Below, one piece after another: positions 22,315 through 33,236 of a DNA stretch of 64,000 bases. Both the position numbers and the translations under genes were made by a program. Every line of letters starts with the position of its first letter. Position 1 is the first letter of the stretch. Location of the stretch: assembly GCA_035610365.1 (NCBI GenBank), contig CM069436.1, forward strand, positions 5,446,937 to 5,510,936, read 5' to 3'. The notes below the pieces were generated by a model. It was not told the origin of the DNA, ran no database searches, and saw only the letters and a list, made by a program, of their open reading frames with translations. This stretch comes from Aquatica leii (lineage: Eukaryota; Arthropoda; Insecta; Coleoptera; Lampyridae).

Positions 22315-24445
22315 TTAAATAGTTTCGTCAACACTGATGAGTGATGAGTGTAAAAGTATACCGTACATTAGATGCGATTCAAATAATGCATGGTATGTGG
22401 TTTTTAGTACTGTTTTAGATACCGTCTGCTTCAAACAACGAAGAAAAAAAGTAGCTTTTTGTAACTTTTTAGCAACGTAATCCCCATGATGTTTAAAAGT
22501 TAAGCGCGCGTCAACGTAAATTCCCAGGAATTTGACATGGTTTGATAGATTATCCTGTATGTTTTGGGCCTTTAGCGTAAAAACCACATTTTCAGTTTTT
22601 TCATCATTGACTTACTAATTTGTTATTTTTGAACCAGGAGATGATTTAGTTAGTAATTGTTGATTATATGACATCACAGTTGTGTCATCTGCATATAATA
22701 ATGATTGGTCGGTTTTAAATATTGATGGAAAATTGTTTTAAAAAAATCAGGAATAACAGTGATCCAAGAATTGAACCCTGGGGTACTCCTATGTTTGTTT
22801 TAATGACATTTGAAACAGTTTCCCTTATAGCAACGTAGGTTCTGCGATTTGATAAATAAGATAATATCAGTCTGCAGCTATGTGGTTGAATGTTATACAG
22901 ATATAATTTACGAATAAAAATGTCTTGATGAACACAGTCAAATGCCTTTGATAGATCAATAAAGGTTGCGCACAAATTATTTCTTGCATGAAATGCTTTT
23001 AAGCTTTGTTCTAGTAGTTGCATCATTGCTGATATCATAGACTTTTTTTCCCTAAAGCCATGTTGGTTCTGGTGGAATATCTTATTTTGCTCAAAATAAT
23101 TGTAGCGTTGTAGATATAAAATTTTCTCGAGCACCTGGCCAAATGTAGGTAGCATACAGATCGGACGATAGTTGTTGGGGTCGTCAGTATTCCCCTTTTT
23201 ATGTAGAGGGGTAATTCTTGCTATTTTTAGACAGTTCGGAAAGTTTCCATTGCTTATGCAGGCATTGTACAGGTAAGTAAGGTATGGGATTAGCACATTT
23301 TTTACTAAATTGATTAGGTTAGTTGACATATCGTAACAGTCCTTAGCATTTCCCGGTTTTAGCGCATCTAGTGCATCTCTAACTGCGATTTGTGAGACAT
23401 TCTGGAAACAAAAAGAAATGCCATCCTTTATTTCGAAAGACTGCAGCATCAACGTAATAGGATCTTCGTCGGGGGGTTCCAATTCTGATATAATATTTCC
23501 TGTCACATTTACGAAGAAAGTGTTCATAATATTAACATCGATATTGGGGGAGTTGAAGCTTACCCCGCGGGGTCTATACGAGTTTACAACTCGCCACACA
23601 GCTTTCGACGTTTTAATTAAGTTATCATTAGTTTTAATGCGCGCACTTCGCAGCGCACTTCTATATTGTGCTCGATAGTTGTTCCTCTGTTGTTTCACGT
23701 ATGTGTTTCTAGGCCACTTCTGAGGTAGCTTGGTTAGGAATTGGACAAAAAATTTCATTTGCTTTAGTTCGCTATCATACCATTTGACTGACGATGAAGA
23801 ACGTTTTAAGGTTACCATCAGGAAGTACAGATGTATTTCGTGCTTGATTTGATCTATTAGAATCTCGAATTTTCTTTGTAATGATAGATAGTCATCATAA
23901 ATGTAATTGAAGTTGATTGAATTTACGTAATGAAAGAAATTGATTTTTCTCAAGTTTGTGATTGGTCTTATCATAATCTTCTTATCATTATATTGTGTCA
24001 ATGGGAAGTTTAGAGACATCGATAAACCGAGGTGGTCACTTAATGCAGTGTTCACTGGGAGAATTGTGTAGTATTCTTCTCTTATGTTAGTAAAAACATT
24101 ATCGATACAGTGATTGTAACGTGTATTAAAGTTTACTTTGGTGAATAGGCCGTAACTTAGTATAATTAAGTTCTGTAAGTGTACGCACTTGATTATTCAG
24201 CGATTCAAAATGTAAATTAAAATCACCTACACAAATAATGTAATTCTTATTTGTCAATTTGTCTTATTGACATTGATAGTGCGTTATTCAAGATTTTAAT
24301 AAACAGGTCGAAATCGCCTTTTGGTGGTCGATATATGTTTATCATGATAAGGTAGCTATCCCTACTCGGCATGCCGCAGACACAGATTTCCCAAATCCCC
24401 GCAACTGATAAGTCTTTTATGTTGTTGAAAGTATTTACGCTTTTA
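22315..24445 (-). pseudogene. CR1-like LINE ORF2: endonuclease end and reverse transcriptase
   Basis: The frame 24055-22715 (446 residues) starts in the endonuclease (NTALSDHLGLSMSL, the SDH motif). It continues with a linker (VKWYDSELKQMK, WRVVNSYRPRG) and reverse transcriptase (ITPLHKKGNTDDPNNYRPI, FIDLSKAFDCVHQDI, GVPQGSILGSLLF). After a frameshift the YADD box lies at 22684-22695. A separate frame 22587-22315 holds HVKFLGIYVDARLTFKHH. Upstream pieces read YIICVGDFNLHFESL and IMINIYRPPKGDF. Roughly 60 residues of the middle endonuclease are missing beside the hAT junction. Confidence 0.85.
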
Positions 24446-25724
24446 TAGTTTTATAGAGCGGCCTCTGCCTTTAATATGACTGTGAAACATAGAAGCAATG
24501 TTGTGTACAAACCACATCCAAATTTCGCTCGTGCGACACTCAAAAAATTGCTTCAAAATCATTGGACAATTTTCAATAGACAAAAAGTATGCTTTCAACG
24601 GTTCGTACATTTGTAGAATTCGTTCAATTGCGGGCATCAGACTTAAAAATCTTGTTTTAGAAAATGATAACATCTTTTTGTATTCAACATTAACAAAGTC
24701 GCAGAATTGTTTTAGTTGATTTACTTTCACTGTATAAATATAGAAATGCTTAAATAGCTTAACAACAATAACCTCAACGTCAATTGGTAAGACGTCCGTA
24801 GCATTTTGTACGCAATTGTTCAAAATGTGTGCAACACAACCAATGCCAACCAGAGGTTTGCCACGAGAAGCATTCAATTTTGCAAATAGGTTGTTCACTC
24901 CATTTCTTTTCATTCCGCCAAAATTTGTATTGGTATTATCAGCAGCTAACCCAATACACTTGTCCACTAAATTGTGGGTTTTCAAAGTATTAAACACATA
25001 GGTAATTATTTAACTGTTCTGATGTTTCACCAGGTAAGTCTTGCAACTGAAGTAATTTCACTTGAATACCTTTTTCACAATTAAAATATCTCACCAACAA
25101 AGGTACTATTTTAATCTCTTTGTGGATGAACGAATCGATCATGATGCTAACAAAATTTGCTTTGTGTAGATCAAGTTCCAATCGCAACTGGGATTCTTTA
25201 GCAAAAACATTTTTTACAATGGCTTCAGTTTTGGTTGGAGCTGCCATAAATTTGGGCTCAAACATGTTTGCTATTAGCTTTGAAGTGCAATCCAAAGATC
25301 TCAAACTCTGCTGATGCTTGATCGTATGATACGCGAAAGTATCTTCCTTGGCTGCAATTAACATATTTTCAGAGATGAAGTATTCATTTTTGAAAAAAAT
25401 GTTTAGTTTAGCGCTTTTAGACTTCGTATTTGCAGCTAATGTATGCTTTTTCTTGGTTAGATGAGCCTTAATATTGCTGCGACCACTGTTGAAAATATCA
25501 ACATCACTTCTACAAATTTCACAGTACACAATATGCGGACTGAATTTATTTTTTATTTTCATAAACGGATATTCTTTCTGTAACTCCAAATTAAAATGAC
25601 ACTTTCTTCGAGGCGGTGCCATGTTTACGCAAATAATGCACAAGTAGGTAACTGAGATCAAAAGACGTTGCTTTTTAGTAAGCGAAACCAGCACAGAAAA
25701 CCAGACTGCATTCAACAAAAACAA
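24443..25724 (-). pseudogene. BED-finger hAT-like transposase, frameshifted and truncated
   Basis: The first frame (25724-24990) contains MAPPRRKCHFNLELQKEY and then a BED-type finger, CEICRSDVDIFNSGRSNIKA followed by H.....H. It continues with an N-terminal dimer region and FVSIMIDSFIHKEIKIVPLL. The second frame (24997-24443) has CIGLAADNTNTNFGG, GCVAHILNNCVQNATDV and KTRFLSLMPAIERILQMYEP, the catalytic and insertion region of hAT relatives found in insects. The frames overlap around 24990 with a single shift. The C-terminal dimerisation block is missing. Confidence 0.75.
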
Positions 25725-26159
25725 TTGACAAATAATATGTTCGCTTGCTGTCGAACGGTAGAACTCGTGTAGAATTGAACTTGTTTAGTCTTAGTTCGAG
25801 TGCTGTCGCTATTTATATGCGGCTCGCTAACTTCGCTTCGATTCTTGCACGATCCAGTCACGGAGCATTCTGGGCTGTGCGTCTAGGATAATCGAGGGTG
25901 GACTGGAACGTTCGGGAAACAAACTACGCGAACATTCTCAACAACTTCTTAACGTCGTTATTGCATCATGATCAGTGAATCACCGATAAGCATTCTTTTT
26001 AAATAAAAAATAAATATTTTGGTATACCTATTTGCGATATTTGCATCTTCAGAAAAAGAAAGTACATTTTAGTATACTTCAAGCTTCTATTAAGGACCTT
26101 AGGACACTGGCAGAAAAGAAAGTACTGTCCTACTAAAATAAGTACGTATGGTCACCCTA
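24446..26159 (-). mobile_element. hAT transposon remnant nested in the LINE
   Basis: The upstream terminus, read on the minus strand, is TAGGGTGACCATACG. This closely resembles hAT terminal repeats of the CAGGGTGACCATACG type. It abuts LINE endonuclease text (LLNFMPIAS) at 26160. The element then encodes a BED finger and hAT-type transposase. No matching terminus is seen at the 24446 side, so its 3' part and the adjacent LINE sequence were probably lost in one deletion. Confidence 0.7.
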
Positions 26160-26459
26160 GCTATAGGCATAAAATTTAGTAATTTAAAACTTGTTGCCTC
26201 GGTATCAATTAGCCAATGCTCACAAATTAATGCGACGTTGTATTTAATCGATGATTTCGTTAGTACAATTTCTAATTCGTTGAATTTATGTTTGATTGAG
26301 CAAATATTTATAAACAGTAAATTGAGCTGTGGGGTCTTATTTAGTAGAGACTGCGCATTTATGCGTAAAGTCCTGCAATTATTTAGTGAGACGTTTAATT
26401 TATTTGAGAAGTTTGTCTCTCCAAGCTGTTTTTTCTTTTTATCCAGTGAAAAAACGTAT

Positions 26460-26933
26460 TGAAACGTTCGAGAAATTATTTACAAATGCAAGAGCCTTCT
26501 AGAAGCTGTTATCCATTTTCTAGAAGATATAGCGAAAAGTAGGAACGCTCGAGAAAGATTCGCCGATGTCTATAAATACCGAAGAAAGAAATCGTAGGTC
26601 AGTTATTTGTCGTAACGCGAATGCAGCTGTATTAAGAAGATTATGCAAGTGAAGATAAATAAGTGATTAGCACGTGCGAAGTTTTAAATAAATAACAGTG
26701 TATACCGAATCGAGTGAACGTGACTTACAGTGTGAAATCCGAGGACGTTATCTTATCTCGTGTTAGTGATAGTGTTATACAACGGTTATACATAAATTCG
26801 TGTAAGTGTTTTCATTAAATATTAGTAGATTTAATTAGTTCGGTTAATTTAAAAGTGTACATATTTCTAGATTAAGTAAACGTATTTTTAGTCGTTTTAA
26901 ATAAATTAGTTTTTAATAAATAAATACGCAACA
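26460..26933 (+). repeat. Solo LTR with target-site duplication
   Basis: This 474-bp segment starts TGAAACG and ends GCAACA. It is flanked by GTAT at 26456-26459 and 26934-26937. Removing it and one GTAT rejoins a LINE ORF1 reading frame (GVCVN then TFFHW on the minus strand). It contains a TATA-like TCTATAAATACC followed by CAGTTATTTG. Parts are similar to the LTR-like start of the element at 33237. It is therefore the footprint of a Ty3/gypsy-type element lost by LTR recombination. Confidence 0.85.
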
Positions 26934-26937
26934 GTAT

Positions 26938-27792
26938 TAACGCAAACTCCACGTGGTCAAATTGTAGCTTCTCGAAGTTTAGGTATATCTTCTATTGGAG
27001 CGGATAACCTAAACGAGGCGTATTCTTTTGGGTATTTAGATGTTAGTGAATCACAGTATACATTTTGGGATCCTCTTTCGATCAGGTAGTTTTTTAATTG
27101 CTCTGCAGTAGTATCCGGGCGTAAACGATATACGTGTAATTCACCCATTTTCGCAACACCTTGAAGTGTGGTTGAATTATCCACTTCACTCTTTATAGTA
27201 TTCATTTTCTTCTTATTTCTCTTTTTAGTGACTACAGTAAAGCCATCATTTTCATTCTTGTTTACAAAAGCAGCTGTCATACTACGTTGTACCTTCACAT
27301 TATCATTATCGTTGATTTTGAGAGAATTTAAATATGTTTGTTTACTATTATTGCAATCGTTTAATACACGAAGTTCCATCTGTGGATTTTTATTTACACT
27401 TGTGCCTTTATCAAACGGTGCTACATTCTTGCAATGATTCTTGTTTGTACATTTTAGGTTATTTACCTCAGATTGTAACGTTTTAATAATTGCAATAAGT
27501 TCATCAAGTTTTTTATCAGTACTATTACCTTTAGCATATTGTCCATCATTGGAAGCATTTTCTTCGGAATTTATGTCCTTATAAGACAGTTTTTTCACCG
27601 GGAATTCCGTCAAACACAAATCACATATAAATTTAAAATTTTTTGATTCAGCACAGTTTCTTTTTATAGCACATGAGTTATGCATTTTTACATCACATAA
27701 AAAACAAATAATCATATCTTTGTCATTCATTATTTTTTAAAAACAACTTTTGCACTCATAAGTTAAATTGGCGACTTTACACTCCGCCATTT
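26938..27792 (-). pseudogene. CR1-like LINE ORF1 with PHD-type zinc finger
   Basis: The protein start is at 27792 (MAECKVANLTYECKSC). One in-frame stop is followed by a long frame, 27730-26957. Cysteines and histidine in YECKSC...MIICFLCDVKMHNSCA...FICDLC form a PHD-like finger. A coiled-coil stretch follows (LDELIAIIKTLQSEVNNLK), and then a domain ending GELHVYRLRPDTTAEQLKNY, which resembles the C-terminal RNA-binding part of such ORF1 proteins. A TGG-to-TGA change stops it at 26957. The last residues lie beyond the solo LTR. Confidence 0.75.
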
Positions 27793-28235
27793 TCACTTAC
27801 ATTCTATGGAAACAACAGGAAAAAAACAAAAAACTACTGGCTAGATATTATTCAAATTCTAATCACTTTGTTTCATAAAAAGAGACGTTTTCTAAAAATT
27901 TCAATAAAATCGTTCAACAAGTTCTAGGTGTTGCAATTTTTCTGGAAGTCAGAATATAAGAAAAAGTGTTAAAAATGGGGGATACACCAACTTCCCGTTC
28001 CTTTTTCAGACCCATCTTTTGATAAAACCGAGATAATATGAAAAGCCAGCTCCATATCAAATTTCCAGTTATTAGGACTTTTGGTTCGAGAGTTATCGTG
28101 TGTACATCATTACACAGACACAGACACCCAAAAATTTTTGTCAATATTACATTTTTGTGATTCAGGAGATCATGAAGCGTAAAACTATGCAAAAAAAAAT
28201 TTTGACGCTGTACTTTCCTTATAGGAAAGTAAAAA

Positions 28236-29930
28236 TTAAAGAATCAACAACGAAAAAAGATGATGGCACTCAATAACCGCGTCATCTCAGCAGTAGTCGT
28301 CAGCCATCTAATTTTTGGTAAGACGAGTATACTGCTGTTTGAGCAGTTGGAGATTGAATTTTGTCGGTCTGTTTTTGATGTAATGTTTTACATGATTATT
28401 TTGAATTAATACCGTATATTTTAATAAAGTTTGTAGATGTGGCCACGTCTTCGCCAACCTTCTAATGCAACAACGAAGCGTTCATATTAAAACTACGTTA
28501 CTACAAATATGCGTTAAGTATCCGAGTACTGGTATAGCTTTACCTTAATTAATAAATAATTAGCTTTAGTCTTTACAAGTCAAGTAGGACTAGATAAAAA
28601 ATTAAAACACACAAATCATCTTGCTGTTCTTGCTTGATTAAGGCCAAGTTAGCTTTTTTACCAACATTAAATTCGTCTGTATTCCTTGCCAACTTTCAAG
28701 ATTTTACCTACTATGTATATTTTAGAATAACAAAGACAATATAGAACGTAAACTGATCTTAGACGCTTTTATATGCATGTTGAATTTATTAAAAATTGCC
28801 ATACCGGTGTAAAAAAAATTGCAAAAATCAAAATACGTACATAAATTACGTCGACATAGTTAATTTAATCCTCTATAATAGAATACATTTTAAATACGCT
28901 CATTTTGATTTATAAGAAATTTGAAACACTTACCACTAACTAATTGGGTCATGTAGAAATTCCATTTCACCCTGTAAAATTACAAGTGTGTTTAATTGTG
29001 TCTGACTAAAAAACGCAAAACTGGGTTGTAATCTTCCATGAATTCGATAGATACAAAATGGCTGGATTAAACAAGAAACGTACCTTATCAGTTATCATCT
29101 TGCTATGCTAACATCCGAAAATCAGACACCCCTAATTACCATAACCGAACGCGTACACTCAAAAAACAACCCGAAATAAATAAGTACTAGTGAATTATAT
29201 AATATTTGAATAACCAAACACTAAATTAAACTAAACACTTAATAAAACGCGTCCGTAACTTTATTCGTTAACCGACATTAAACAAAAGAAGTATCAAGCG
29301 TTTGCTTTAAGATAATATATTTCCATGGTCACTTTGATCATAACTTTAAAAAATGATTTAGAATCACGAATGTTGTACAGAGTGATTTGTTAGAAAATTT
29401 AAGTTTTATTAGTAATCGATTTCAAAAAACTTACACACGAGAATAAGACAATAAGTTTATTTAATAATACAATTTTTAATATAGAGACACTTTCGAAAAT
29501 ACTGAAAGTTGGTATCGACTTTGTTATTTCAAATAAAATGGAAATTATATTTTTATTCCATTTTATTTATTTTTTGTTTTACATTATGAAAAAATGCATC
29601 AAATATTAGCAAAAACACTTAAGATTTTGTGATTTATTAACATGGTTCTCAATACATAACCTCAAAGCAGTCTATCTGATAGCTATTTCAAAAGCCACAT
29701 ATTCACTTATATTAGAATAGAAAAGAGTGTTTCATCTTCGTCTTCTCAACACATTTAGGGTTGTAAAATCTACTAAAGTTGAAAGTGCTGTTGTAGATGT
29801 CGTAGACCACACTTCTGGTAAGTCTTTATGGTTAGTTTCGAGTTCTTACGAATTTTCTCTTAAGGTGCGCATCTAACAAAAAATAATTTTCAGCAAATTG
29901 TAAACGTTTGTCAATGCTTGCAAATGTTTG
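28236..29930. other. AT-rich non-coding stretch
   Basis: I see no coding frame of note, RNA gene or matching repeat pair between family X copy 1 and the RTE-like LINE. It may include decayed LINE sequence next to the A-run. Confidence 0.4.
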
Positions 29931-29934
29931 CTTC

Positions 29935-32270
29935 TCCTTCGTTTAAGTTAGGGACAATCCCTGTTTTCTTCGCGCATTGGGCTATGGAATTTCTTCGACG
30001 TATGTTGAAACCCAACTATCTGCCCTCCTTTTTTGTGGTCTTTCCGTATTTCGTATTCCTGCTGGTCTCCGATCGCTAGCAATTTTAATTAATCTGTCCC
30101 CTCCTGCTCTGGAAACATGGTCGTTCCATTCCCTTCTTCTCTTCCGCACGAATCTAACAATGTTTGGTACTCTGCACTCTTCTCTTACTCTGTCCAGTCG
30201 TGTCTTCCCCGTTATCATTCTCAAAGTATTCATTTCTGAGGTTCTCATTAGTTGTTTAGTTTTGCTGCTGTCAGAAGTCATAACTGGCCTCACTATCGCT
30301 TTGTATATTTTTATTTTGCTTTCCGTTCGGAGGTATTTGTTTCTCCATGTCACGTCTCTTACATATCCAGATATGCGTGCCCGATTCATGACTTGAGTTC
30401 TGACTTTACTAAATTGGTTTATCTCGGCTATTATCTCTACCCTTAGGTATGTAAAGTTATGTATGTAAGTAAGTTACTTGCTCTATAATTTTGTCGTCTA
30501 CCATCAGTTTGTATCGCCTCGGTTTTTTGGAGATTACAACTGCTTTGGTTTTCTCGATAGAAATTATCATGCCGTGTTTGCAAACCCATATAGGAGTCGC
30601 TGAAGATTATCTTCTGAAACCGCAGTTTATACTGCGTCGTCCTCGTCTGCGTAGCATAATATGTTGATACGTTCGTGCCCCATCACATATCCGGCGTTGT
30701 TTTTTATTCCATCTATCAGCTTTTTCATCACAATGCTGAAGAGCACTGGACTCAATGAGTCTCCTTGAAGGATACCGCTTGTGCATTTTATTACTTCGCT
30801 CAAACCCATCGCTGTTTGGATTTTTGTTGTTGTATTCGTGTTTATGTCCTCCACTATTCTTATCAGCTGCTCTGGCGAACAATGAACATAGCGTCCGACA
30901 TAGACCGATTTCGGCGGAACCCCTGTTGTTCCTCATTAATTGTAATGTGAGGTGTCAATTTATCTAGAACTATTTTCGTGAACAATTTCTGTGTTGCATT
31001 CAGGAGTGTAATTCCTCTATAATTTTTGGGGTTGTCTTATTCTCCCTTTTTAAATATAGGGATGGTTATGCTGGTTTTTCATTCCAGGCCTTTCCGTGTT
31101 CTAGTATTATGTTAAACAGCGTTGTCATTTCTTCCGCTAGGCAGTCGCCGAAACTTTACTTATTCCGTCCAGCCCTTCAATGTTTTTAGTCCTTTCAGAG
31201 TGTCTTCATTTGCAACCTTTACATTGTTACTTTCTTTCGAAGTTCTTACCATAGGTGTGCGTTGCTCTTCTTTATATAGCTCCTTGAAGTATTCTATCCA
31301 CTTTTCGTTGTTAATTACGTTCAGTTTCAGGGTTTCATTTACCTCCGATTTTCTATTTAAAACATTTTTTTTTCGAGTCGTACAAAAGTCTTCTTCCATA
31401 TCTTTTGTAAACCGTTCCCAGTATTCTTCTTTCAGTCGTCTTATTCTTTAGTTGGCTGTGTTCCGCTCTTGTACATACTGTCTCCAATTTTCGTTAACTT
31501 GTACTGAAAGAAAGCTCTTCTTCTGTGAACCATGGTGTTATATTATTGTGTGTGAGTTCCTGCTTGACTATCTTACGATCGTGTTTGAAGAATGGGTTAT
31601 TAATTCTTAGGTTATTGTGAGCGCAGAAGGCAACCAGTAGATCTCCGTTGTCATTTCTGACGTCTTTATTGAAGCGTTGCTTGATGCCAAATACTATATC
31701 ATCGCCTATTCGAGCGTTAAAGTCTCCCATGATAATTACGTGATGGCTGTACTATATCGTGTCCGTGAAAGTTTGATGCTCTTCATAGAATGTTCTTTTT
31801 TCATTTTTTGATTTGGAGATGTCTGGGACATAGGCACTTATTATATGTAGGTGTTTCCCGTTTAGTTTTAATGTAGTTTTTAATATTCTTTCATTGATGT
31901 AGTCAATCTTTACAATATGCTGTATGAATTTTTCATGCAGCAGCGTTTCTACGCCTTCCTTTGCTCTTTCATGCTTTTCCTTTCCACTGTATATGAAAAT
32001 ATAATTGTTGATCTTTTAGGTACATTTTCCCTTTATTTTAGTTTCGGTTATGTTGTATATGTCAATCTTCCTCTCTGAGATTTCAGTTACTACTTCTTGG
32101 GCCTTATTATTCCAGGATCGCACGTTCCATGTTCACAGTCTTAATGTTGTACCTGTATTCCTTCTCTTATTCCTTTTTCGTTGCTTTGTCGTTACCGTTT
32201 TATCCGTCCTGATTCCGAGGCTATGCGTGGTTGTGTGAGCGTTGTTCTTATTTTACGATGGGTAGATTGC
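29935..32270 (-). mobile_element. RTE/BovB-like LINE, nearly complete but frameshifted
   Basis: On the minus strand, the endonuclease starts near 32130 (WNVRSWNNKAQEVVTEISER) and continues with IIMGDFNARIGDD (31730 onward). Reverse transcriptase includes GLSEVIKCTSGILQGDSLSP and CYADEDD (30854-30627). The C-terminal tail (30389-29982) reads SKIKIYKAIVRPVMTSD, KKRRREWNDHVSRAG. Multiple shifts and stops occur. Domain order and tail text match the RTE/BovB-type LINEs common in insects. The left end near 29935 shows no poly(A). Confidence 0.8.
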
Positions 32271-32335
32271 TAATCTGGCCCGTCAACCCTTCTGCTTTCG
32301 TTAATTGGCCCAAAAATATGTAAACGAAATACAAA

Positions 32336-32770
32336 TTACAGTGAACAAATGTTCGACCGCTGCTTGTGCTCGTTTAGTATAACTTCGTAGTTTCTCAGCA
32401 ATATGCTCGCCATATATATGTAACAACCAACACAGTCACTACACTCTTGTAGAAGGTTGAAAGCTTTATCACCTGTGACTTCAAATTTGGGTTTTTTGTT
32501 TTTGGCGTACATGCTTAGGGTGTGTTGCTTTTGTTTCTCGCGAGGCACTTGTATTAGTAGTTTCCTAAGCGATGCTATTATTTATTGACGCTAAATCCCA
32601 GGCAGCACATTAAGTTTTATTGACGTCAAAATTACGTACGATACGTCATTAAGACGTGTGAATGTCGTCATATAGCGTCAGTGTGCTGCCTGGGATATTC
32701 TGTATCTTGAAAAGCTTCCTCTTCAGTCGCTATTTCCACAGCATCCGCATCGAAATCCTATAAAAATCTA
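32336..32770 (-). pseudogene. Unidentified coding remnant interrupted by a MITE
   Basis: Minus-strand text upstream of the 98-bp MITE reads DFDADAVEIATEEEAFQDTE. Downstream, in a different frame (32548-32336), it reads QHTLSMYAKNKKPKFEVTGD, KAFNLLQECSDCVGCYIYMA and LLRNYEVILNEHKQ. This looks like a real protein rather than random frame, but I do not recognise the family. It could be a host pseudogene or a transposase piece. It lies between the RTE-like LINE and family X copy 2. Confidence 0.3.
32597..32694. mobile_element. 98-bp MITE with CCCAGGCAGCACA inverted repeats
   Basis: Perfect 13-bp terminal inverted repeats CCCAGGCAGCACA bound a 98-bp segment, flanked by the dinucleotide AT on both sides (32595-32596 and 32695-32696). 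The interior is dense in GACGT palindromes, including TTGACGTCAA. The termini resemble those of the larger element at 44844 (CCCAGCAAACACA), which also has a 2-bp duplication. Confidence 0.8.
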
Positions 32771-33236
32771 AAAAAAATCATAGCAAGCAGGATTCGAACC
32801 TAGATTATATTTGTGAATTCAATTTAAATTATAAATAAAATATCTAGTAAACTGTTTATGTTAGAACATTTTTTTTTATTTGAATAAATTGTTAGGAAGA
32901 ATTATCTTTATAAGAAACTGTAAAAATAATTCGCATAATTTACATATACGTAAAAAATTATATAAGAAATACGCCCACTTCTGGTTTCTTTATCAGACCC
33001 ATCATAGAACCGAGAGAATATGAACACCCAGCTCCATACCAAATTTACTAGGACTTTTGGTTCGAGCGTTATCGTAGGTACATCCAAAGATAATGTAAAG
33101 AAAATGCAGCACTCCGTGTATAAACAAGTCAGAAGAATATAGAGAAAAATTGTTAGTTTTAGCGTATCTTGCTTCCCTTCAAGATATGGAATTTTATTCC
33201 AAAAAAAATCGTCGCAGGCAGGATTCGAAGACATTA
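32765..33236 (+). repeat. Family X, copy 2, left part
   Basis: One ~440-bp X unit (GCAAGCAGGATTCGAACC at the start, TCAAGATATGGAATTTT at the end), followed by the first 19 bases of a second unit, GTCGCAGGCAGGATTCGAA. It continues at about 38934 after a 5.7-kb insertion. The X 5' terminus is missing on the left. Confidence 0.65.

Larger units (their letters stand above)
21836..27835 (-). mobile_element. CR1/jockey-like LINE with two nested insertions
   Basis: In minus orientation the order is PHD-finger ORF1 (27792-26934), a solo LTR interruption, the end of ORF1 and start of endonuclease (26456-26160), a hAT interruption (26159-24446), the end of endonuclease (24445-24060), reverse transcriptase (24055-22640), and the C-terminal region to a (TTA)n tail at 21836-21858. 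A PHD-like finger in ORF1 and a short microsatellite 3' end are known in CR1-related LINEs. The nested insertions and frameshifts inactivate it. Confidence 0.8.
20556..27952 (-). mobile_element. Tc1-like DNA transposon carrying a nested LINE
   Basis: The left terminus (20556 onward: CTGACTTACAGAAAAATTGC) and the right terminus (reverse complement from 27952: CTGACTTCCAGAAAAATTGC) are inverted repeats that match over at least 85 bp with scattered differences. The transposase lies next to the left end on the minus strand. A CR1-like LINE with its own insertions separates it from the right end. Removing that LINE leaves a normal Tc1-like element of about 1.4 kb. Confidence 0.75.
20048..28230 (+). 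repeat. Family X element, copy 1, split by a nested Tc1 element
   Basis: The left part (20048-20551) starts ACTGGTGTGGTTGCCACAC and contains ACTTTCCTATAAGGAA. The right part (27953-28230) resumes exactly where the left stops when compared with the copy at 59422, and ends ACTTTCCTTATAGGAAAGT. The element is flanked by five A on each side (20043-20047 and 28231-28235). A GTCGCAGGCAGAATTCGAAC motif, the reverse complement of a tRNA T-arm/B box, occurs near 20383. It has no coding capacity and its class is unknown. A Tc1-like element occupies the interior. Confidence 0.7.

Noticed and set aside
26160..26462. Plus-strand 104-codon frame as a gene
   Set aside because: The minus strand reads as LINE endonuclease text (NICSIKHKFNELEIVLTKSS), which explains the interval.
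20048..28230. Family X as a Helitron
   Set aside because: The ends are not TC...CTRR, and the insertions show A-runs on both sides instead of an A/T junction without duplication.
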